This document shows, one piece after another, positions 32,737 through 35,901 of a DNA stretch of 35,901 nt. Numbering within the stretch: position 1 is the stretch's first letter; each line of letters starts with the position of its first letter. The stretch lies in the NCBI GenBank assembly GCA_019455105.1, contig JACFMZ010000017.1, positions 1-35,901 of the forward strand. Direction: 5' to 3'. The stretch comes from Bacteroidota bacterium. GTDB taxonomy: Bacteria > Bacteroidota > Ignavibacteria > UBA10030 > UBA8401. Position numbers and translations under genes: made by a program. The notes beneath the pieces are model-generated. The model searched no databases, had not been told where the DNA came from, and was given only the letters and a program-made list of their open reading frames with translations.

Positions 32737-33884
32737 AATATCTTTCAAGAATATTTTTTCTTGGTCTATTTTCTGTCTCCGTTCTTTCTTCGCAATGGAT
32801 TACCGATCAGCATTTCAAAGAACATTCGCAAAAAGGAATTGCGTATGTGTATAATTTGGAATTTGACAGCGCGAAAGCAGAATTCGATTATCTCGCCGCC
32901 CGTTACCCTTCACATCCGGCGGGAAAGTTTTTTTTGGCGATGATTGATTGGTGGAAAATTTTAATGAACGCTGACGATGAATCGCATGATGCAGAATTTA
33001 TTCAAAAGTTAGATTTGGTAATTACCTTGTGCGACAGCTTATTGAATGTGAATGAAAACGACATAACGGCAATGTTTTTTAAGGGAGGAGCGCTGGGATT
33101 TCGCGGGCGCCTTTATGCAAACCGAAGCAGCTGGATTAAAGCGGCAAACGACGGACGGGTTGCACTTCCGATTGTGCAGAAAGCCTATAAGATAGCGCCG
33201 AATAATTATGATATTTTACTCGGCATCGGAATTTATAATTATTACGCTTACATTATTCCGGAGCGGTATCCGCTTGTAAAACCCTTAATGATTTTTTTCC
33301 CGAGTGGAAATAAAATTAAGGGAATTGAACAGCTTCAAAAAGCTTCCGAGCATGCCGAGTATGCTTCTATTGAAGCGGCGTATTTTTTAATGCAGCTGTA
33401 TTTCTTTTATGAAAAAGAATATTACAAAGCCCTGGAAATTGCCGTCACTCTATACAGCCGCTTTCCGAAAAATGTATTATTTCACCGGTATCTTGCCCGT
33501 ACGTATGTTATTCTGGCAAAGTGGGATAATGCCGTTACAGAGTTTAATGAAATACTTAAACGATGCACTGAGCACTATACCGGCTATTCCGAATACACAC
33601 GGCGCGAAGCATTATATCATCTCGGCGTGTGTGCAATGGAAAAAAAGAATTATGTTGAGGCATTACAATTTTTTTATCAAAGCGATAAATTAAGCCGTGA
33701 GCTGGATAAAAAAGAGATTTCAAGCTATATGACCATGACCAATTTGAAAATCGGAATGATTTACGATCTTCAAAAGAAACGAGAATATGCCGTTCAGCAA
33801 TATCGGAAAGTGTTGCAGTTGAAAAAATTTGAAGACTCGCATGATTCTGCCGAACGCTATTTAAAAACACCGTATAAAGAATGA
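32733..33884 (+). CDS. Exported TPR protein
   Basis: The 383-residue product starts at GTG 32733 and has a signal peptide (about 1-20, cleavage near LSSQ). TPR-like helix pairs follow (FDSAKAEFDYLAARYP, KALEIAVTLYSRFP, WDNAVTEFNEILKR, REALYHLGVCAMEKKNYVEAL). No enzymatic motif is visible, so it is probably a periplasmic or outer-membrane-associated scaffold. It overlaps the protease gene and the ZIP gene by four bases each, a tight three-gene chain. The role is unknown. Confidence 0.88.
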   Translation: MKYLSRIFFLGLFSVSVLSSQWITDQHFKEHSQKGIAYVYNLEFDSAKAEFDYLAARYPSHPAGKFFLAMIDWWKILMNADDESHDAEFIQKLDLVITLCDSLLNVNENDITAMFFKGGALGFRGRLYANRSSWIKAANDGRVALPIVQKAYKIAPNNYDILLGIGIYNYYAYIIPERYPLVKPLMIFFPSGNKIKGIEQLQKASEHAEYASIEAAYFLMQLYFFYEKEYYKALEIAVTLYSRFPKNVLFHRYLARTYVILAKWDNAVTEFNEILKRCTEHYTGYSEYTRREALYHLGVCAMEKKNYVEALQFFYQSDKLSRELDKKEISSYMTMTNLKIGMIYDLQKKREYAVQQYRKVLQLKKFEDSHDSAERYLKTPYKE

Positions 33885-34636
33885 ATGTTATCTACTATAT
33901 AATCCTTGCCGGCATTATTGCGGCATGCGCCGAATTGTTCGGCGGAATGCTTGTTGCCTCACGTCGTGAACTGTCGAGAAAAATTCAGGAATATTTTATT
34001 GCACTCGGCGCAGGATTTCTTCTTGCGCTCGGAATTATTGATTTAATTCCTGAAAGCCTGGAACATATCGGCGGCTTTGCTCCGTTTTGGATTTTGCTCG
34101 GCTTCAGCGTTATTCATTTTGTTGAACATACGGTGGTTGAACATTTGCATTTCGGCGAGGAGACGCATTCTGAGGTGATGATTTCAAGAGCGGCAAGTTT
34201 ATCTGCTTTTGCCGGATTATTTATTCATGCATTTTTTGACGGATTGGCAATTTCTGCGGGCATGTATTATAATTTTTCACTCGGCGTAATGATTTTTATT
34301 GCCATTCTGCTGCACAAATTTCCCGAAGGATTGACAATTTCATCCATTATGCTGGCGGCACGGCAGCCGCGGAAAGTTGCCATGTATGCAACATTCGGCA
34401 TTGCCGGCGGAACCATGCTCGGTATATTAATGATATTTTTTCTTACCAATGTTGATCCGCAAATAACAGGATATGCTTTTGCGTTTTCTGCCGGTGCTAC
34501 GTTGTATGTCGGTGCGAGCGATTTAATTCCTGAAATAAATCATTCTCAAAACAGAATTCTTTCGGTTGTTGTGTTTTTTGGAATGATGCTTTACTATGTC
34601 AGCGAATTATTGTTAAAGCAAATTCTCAATCATTAA
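33881..34636 (+). CDS. ZIP-family metal transporter
   Basis: The 251-residue membrane protein has about eight hydrophobic segments. Helix IV has HAFFDGLAISAG (His116, Asp120) and helix V LLHKFPEGLTISS (His145, Glu149), the binuclear metal-binding motifs of ZIP transporters such as ZupT. A histidine-rich loop (His79 to His96) lies between helices III and IV and may sense or feed metal. It most likely imports zinc or iron into the cytosol, but direction and metal are not proven. It is last in its chain, before a strong terminator. Confidence 0.92.
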   Translation: MNVIYYIILAGIIAACAELFGGMLVASRRELSRKIQEYFIALGAGFLLALGIIDLIPESLEHIGGFAPFWILLGFSVIHFVEHTVVEHLHFGEETHSEVMISRAASLSAFAGLFIHAFFDGLAISAGMYYNFSLGVMIFIAILLHKFPEGLTISSIMLAARQPRKVAMYATFGIAGGTMLGILMIFFLTNVDPQITGYAFAFSAGATLYVGASDLIPEINHSQNRILSVVVFFGMMLYYVSELLLKQILNH

Positions 34637-34637
34637 A

Positions 34638-34668
34638 AAAAAATCCCGCTGCAGAAGCGGGATTTTTT
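34638..34668. terminator. Two-way terminator between the ZIP and PorQ-like genes
   Basis: AATCCCGCT (34642-34650) and AGCGGGATT (34656-34664) form a perfect 9-bp stem with a five-base loop, flanked by A on one side and T on the other. That gives T-tracts on both strands, and the convergent genes both end beside it. Confidence 0.85.
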
Positions 34669-34688
34669 CGTTGAAAATATCCGTGCTG

Positions 34689-35627
34689 TTAAATATCTAT
34701 TCCAACGGTGATGCGGTTTAAACTGCCGATTTTTCCGAGAGAATTAAATGCGTAATCAATCCGAATTGAGTTGAGCACTAACCCGCCGCCGAAAGAAAAT
34801 CCCGTTAACCCCGCCGATGTACCGATCTTTAATTCTTTTCTTTTTTCATTGCTGTAGCCGAAACGAAACCGAAGGGTTTTACTTGCCGTAAATTCGCCTC
34901 CCAGTGTAAATGAAGAAAAGTGATTGATAAAATTCGATTGAGCTTCGGTAAGTTTTGTGAAATTTAAATTTAATAACAGCGGAAGGTGCTGCGGTTTTAT
35001 TGTGCCGCCGATTCGTAATTCCAGCGGCAATGATTCTTTTTGCGTGTCGAATGCCGAAAGCTGCGTTCCGGCATTTGTCAGCGCTGCGCCGAGCGTAATC
35101 GGGTTATCACCGGGAATGGAGTAGAGAATTCCAAAATCAAAACCAAGTGCGGATGAAGAGTACTGTTCAATAGATGAATGAATAATCTTGGCGGTAATTC
35201 CGTAGTACAAATTTTCTTCATACGTGCGAGCCAGAGAAAGCGAAAAGGCGGCATCGCCGGCGTTAAATGTTCCTGTCTCAATTCCCAAATCATTTCTGCC
35301 GTCGAACGAGCCGTAATTTACATAGTTCACGCCAATACCAAGCATGCCGATATCAGATAATTCATTCGCGTATGCGAGCGAACCGAGATGAATATCTAAT
35401 AAAAATTTTGTATAGCCGAGTGAGATTTGCTGATTGGTGATTGTTGCCAACCCTGCCGGATTGTAAAAAAGCAGATTCGGATCGTTGGTCATGGAAACAA
35501 AACTTCCGCCCATTGCCGAAGCACGCGCACTGACATCATTTCGTAAAAAGTTATACGCCGGAAGGTCGCCGCCAAAGGCAGCGGAAACCGTAAACATCCA
35601 TAATAATACATTACCGTACAATCGCAT
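34689..35627 (-). CDS. PorV/PorQ-family outer-membrane beta-barrel protein
   Basis: The 312-residue product has a signal peptide (1-19, cleavage near AAFG/G) and the family N-terminus YNFLRNDVSARASAMGGSFV with NDPNLLFYNPAGLATI. About fourteen alternating beta strands follow, ending in the C-terminal strand NRITVGIDI. This matches PorQ and PorV, outer-membrane parts linked to the type IX secretion system, as well as broader UPF0164 barrels. Members without T9SS also exist, so I do not claim secretion here. It is divergent from the Ig-like lipoprotein gene. No strong promoter is recognised in the 107-base gap between them. Confidence 0.85.
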   Translation of the reverse strand: MRLYGNVLLWMFTVSAAFGGDLPAYNFLRNDVSARASAMGGSFVSMTNDPNLLFYNPAGLATITNQQISLGYTKFLLDIHLGSLAYANELSDIGMLGIGVNYVNYGSFDGRNDLGIETGTFNAGDAAFSLSLARTYEENLYYGITAKIIHSSIEQYSSSALGFDFGILYSIPGDNPITLGAALTNAGTQLSAFDTQKESLPLELRIGGTIKPQHLPLLLNLNFTKLTEAQSNFINHFSSFTLGGEFTASKTLRFRFGYSNEKRKELKIGTSAGLTGFSFGGGLVLNSIRIDYAFNSLGKIGSLNRITVGIDI

Positions 35628-35734
35628 AAAATTCTCTCATGGTTAGTTCAATGTAGCGAAGGATCGGCTGAAATTCAAGAATGATAAAATATTTTCAATT
35701 TTTAATTCAAGCGAATTATTTTTATACTGCATGT

Positions 35735-35901
35735 ATGAAATCATCCATACCATTTTTTCTGATGCTTCTTTTTCTTTTCGGCTGTGCGGGACAGCGTCCG
35801 CCCGAAGGGGGACCGGTTGATACGGTTCCGCCGGAAATTATTTCTGTGTATCCGGCTCCCAATACAACGCACTTCAAAGAGGATCGTGTTGCCTTAGAAT
35901 T
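35735..35901 (+). CDS. Ig-like (BIG_5/SbsA-type) lipoprotein, N-terminal fragment running off the window
   Basis: From the ATG at 35735 the frame stays open to the end of the window (55 codons). It begins with a lipoprotein signal (FFLMLLFLFGC) followed by the motif RPPEGGPVDTVPPEII, then SVYPAP and FKEDRVALE. That pattern starts many Bacteroidota surface lipoproteins with Ig-like domains. A TATACT at 35723-35728 ends six bases before the ATG, hinting at a leaderless or very short leader transcript. The product is truncated, so further domains are unknown. Confidence 0.75.
   Translation, partial: MKSSIPFFLMLLFLFGCAGQRPPEGGPVDTVPPEIISVYPAPNTTHFKEDRVALE

Noticed and set aside
1-35901. CRISPR array, tRNA or rRNA gene, transposase, integrase or phage gene
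   Set aside because: I found no regular direct-repeat array with spacers, no cloverleaf with CCA end and no mobile-element protein on either strand.

Overview
The window reads as chromosomal DNA of a Gram-negative bacterium from the Bacteroidota/Chlorobi (FCB) lineage, plausibly an Ignavibacteria- or Kapabacteria-like organism. This is inferred from gene content, not from a database search. The pointers are an LptD-type outer-membrane assembly protein, an ExbB-ExbD-ExbD-TonB cluster that continues into a PstS-like lipoprotein and a TPR protein, a PorV/PorQ-type barrel, a start-of-protein lipoprotein of the Ig-like (BIG_5) kind, and a single-chain glycyl-tRNA synthetase. Base composition looks moderate and even, and I saw no tRNA or rRNA gene, transposase, integrase, phage gene or CRISPR array. 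Several genes have good Shine-Dalgarno sequences, and some promoters look sigma70-like (TTGAAA/TATTAT, TATAAT). One candidate fits the Bacteroidota TAnnTTTG form.

Layout: 1-645 is the C-terminal part of a MacB-type ABC permease, closed by a hairpin terminator. 832-1752 is a lipid kinase under a palindromic promoter. 1753-2180 is the only long non-coding stretch. It holds a dispersed-type repeat with inverted arms and the metF promoter with a hairpin. 2181-8502 (+) carries metF, a class II aldolase, a beta-lactamase-like serine hydrolase, D-Ala-D-Ala ligase, a cNMP-binding/DUF1003 membrane protein and an M28 peptidase. A 13-bp-stem terminator ends this run against convergent genes.

8611-13005 (-) has a TonB_C/degenerate-parvulin lipoprotein, a DUF1634 and TauE/SafE pair, an alpha/beta hydrolase and an RNA m5U methyltransferase. 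13117-20508 (+) has a DivIC/FtsB protein, RarA, a ROK sugar kinase, LptD and a DUF255 thioredoxin-fold protein.

20636-27529 (+) is the most system-like block: STAS protein, TolQ/ExbB, two ExbD, TonB, a small membrane protein, a PstS-like lipoprotein, a large TPR protein and a two-domain lipoprotein, closed by a strong terminator. It should form one proton-driven inner-membrane motor plus periplasmic partners. 27603-34636 (+) holds inorganic pyrophosphatase, a DUF2520 Rossmann protein, a PHP phosphatase, a small membrane-anchored protein, glycyl-tRNA synthetase, a CPBP protease, a TPR protein and a ZIP transporter, mostly overlapping head to tail. 34689-35627 (-) is a PorQ-like barrel, and 35735-35901 (+) is the start of an Ig-like lipoprotein.

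Most of the window is ordinary housekeeping. The items most worth a second look are the STAS-led TonB operon, the TonB_C/parvulin lipoprotein with both catalytic histidines missing, a probable AUU start for glycyl-tRNA synthetase, and several palindromes placed on promoters.
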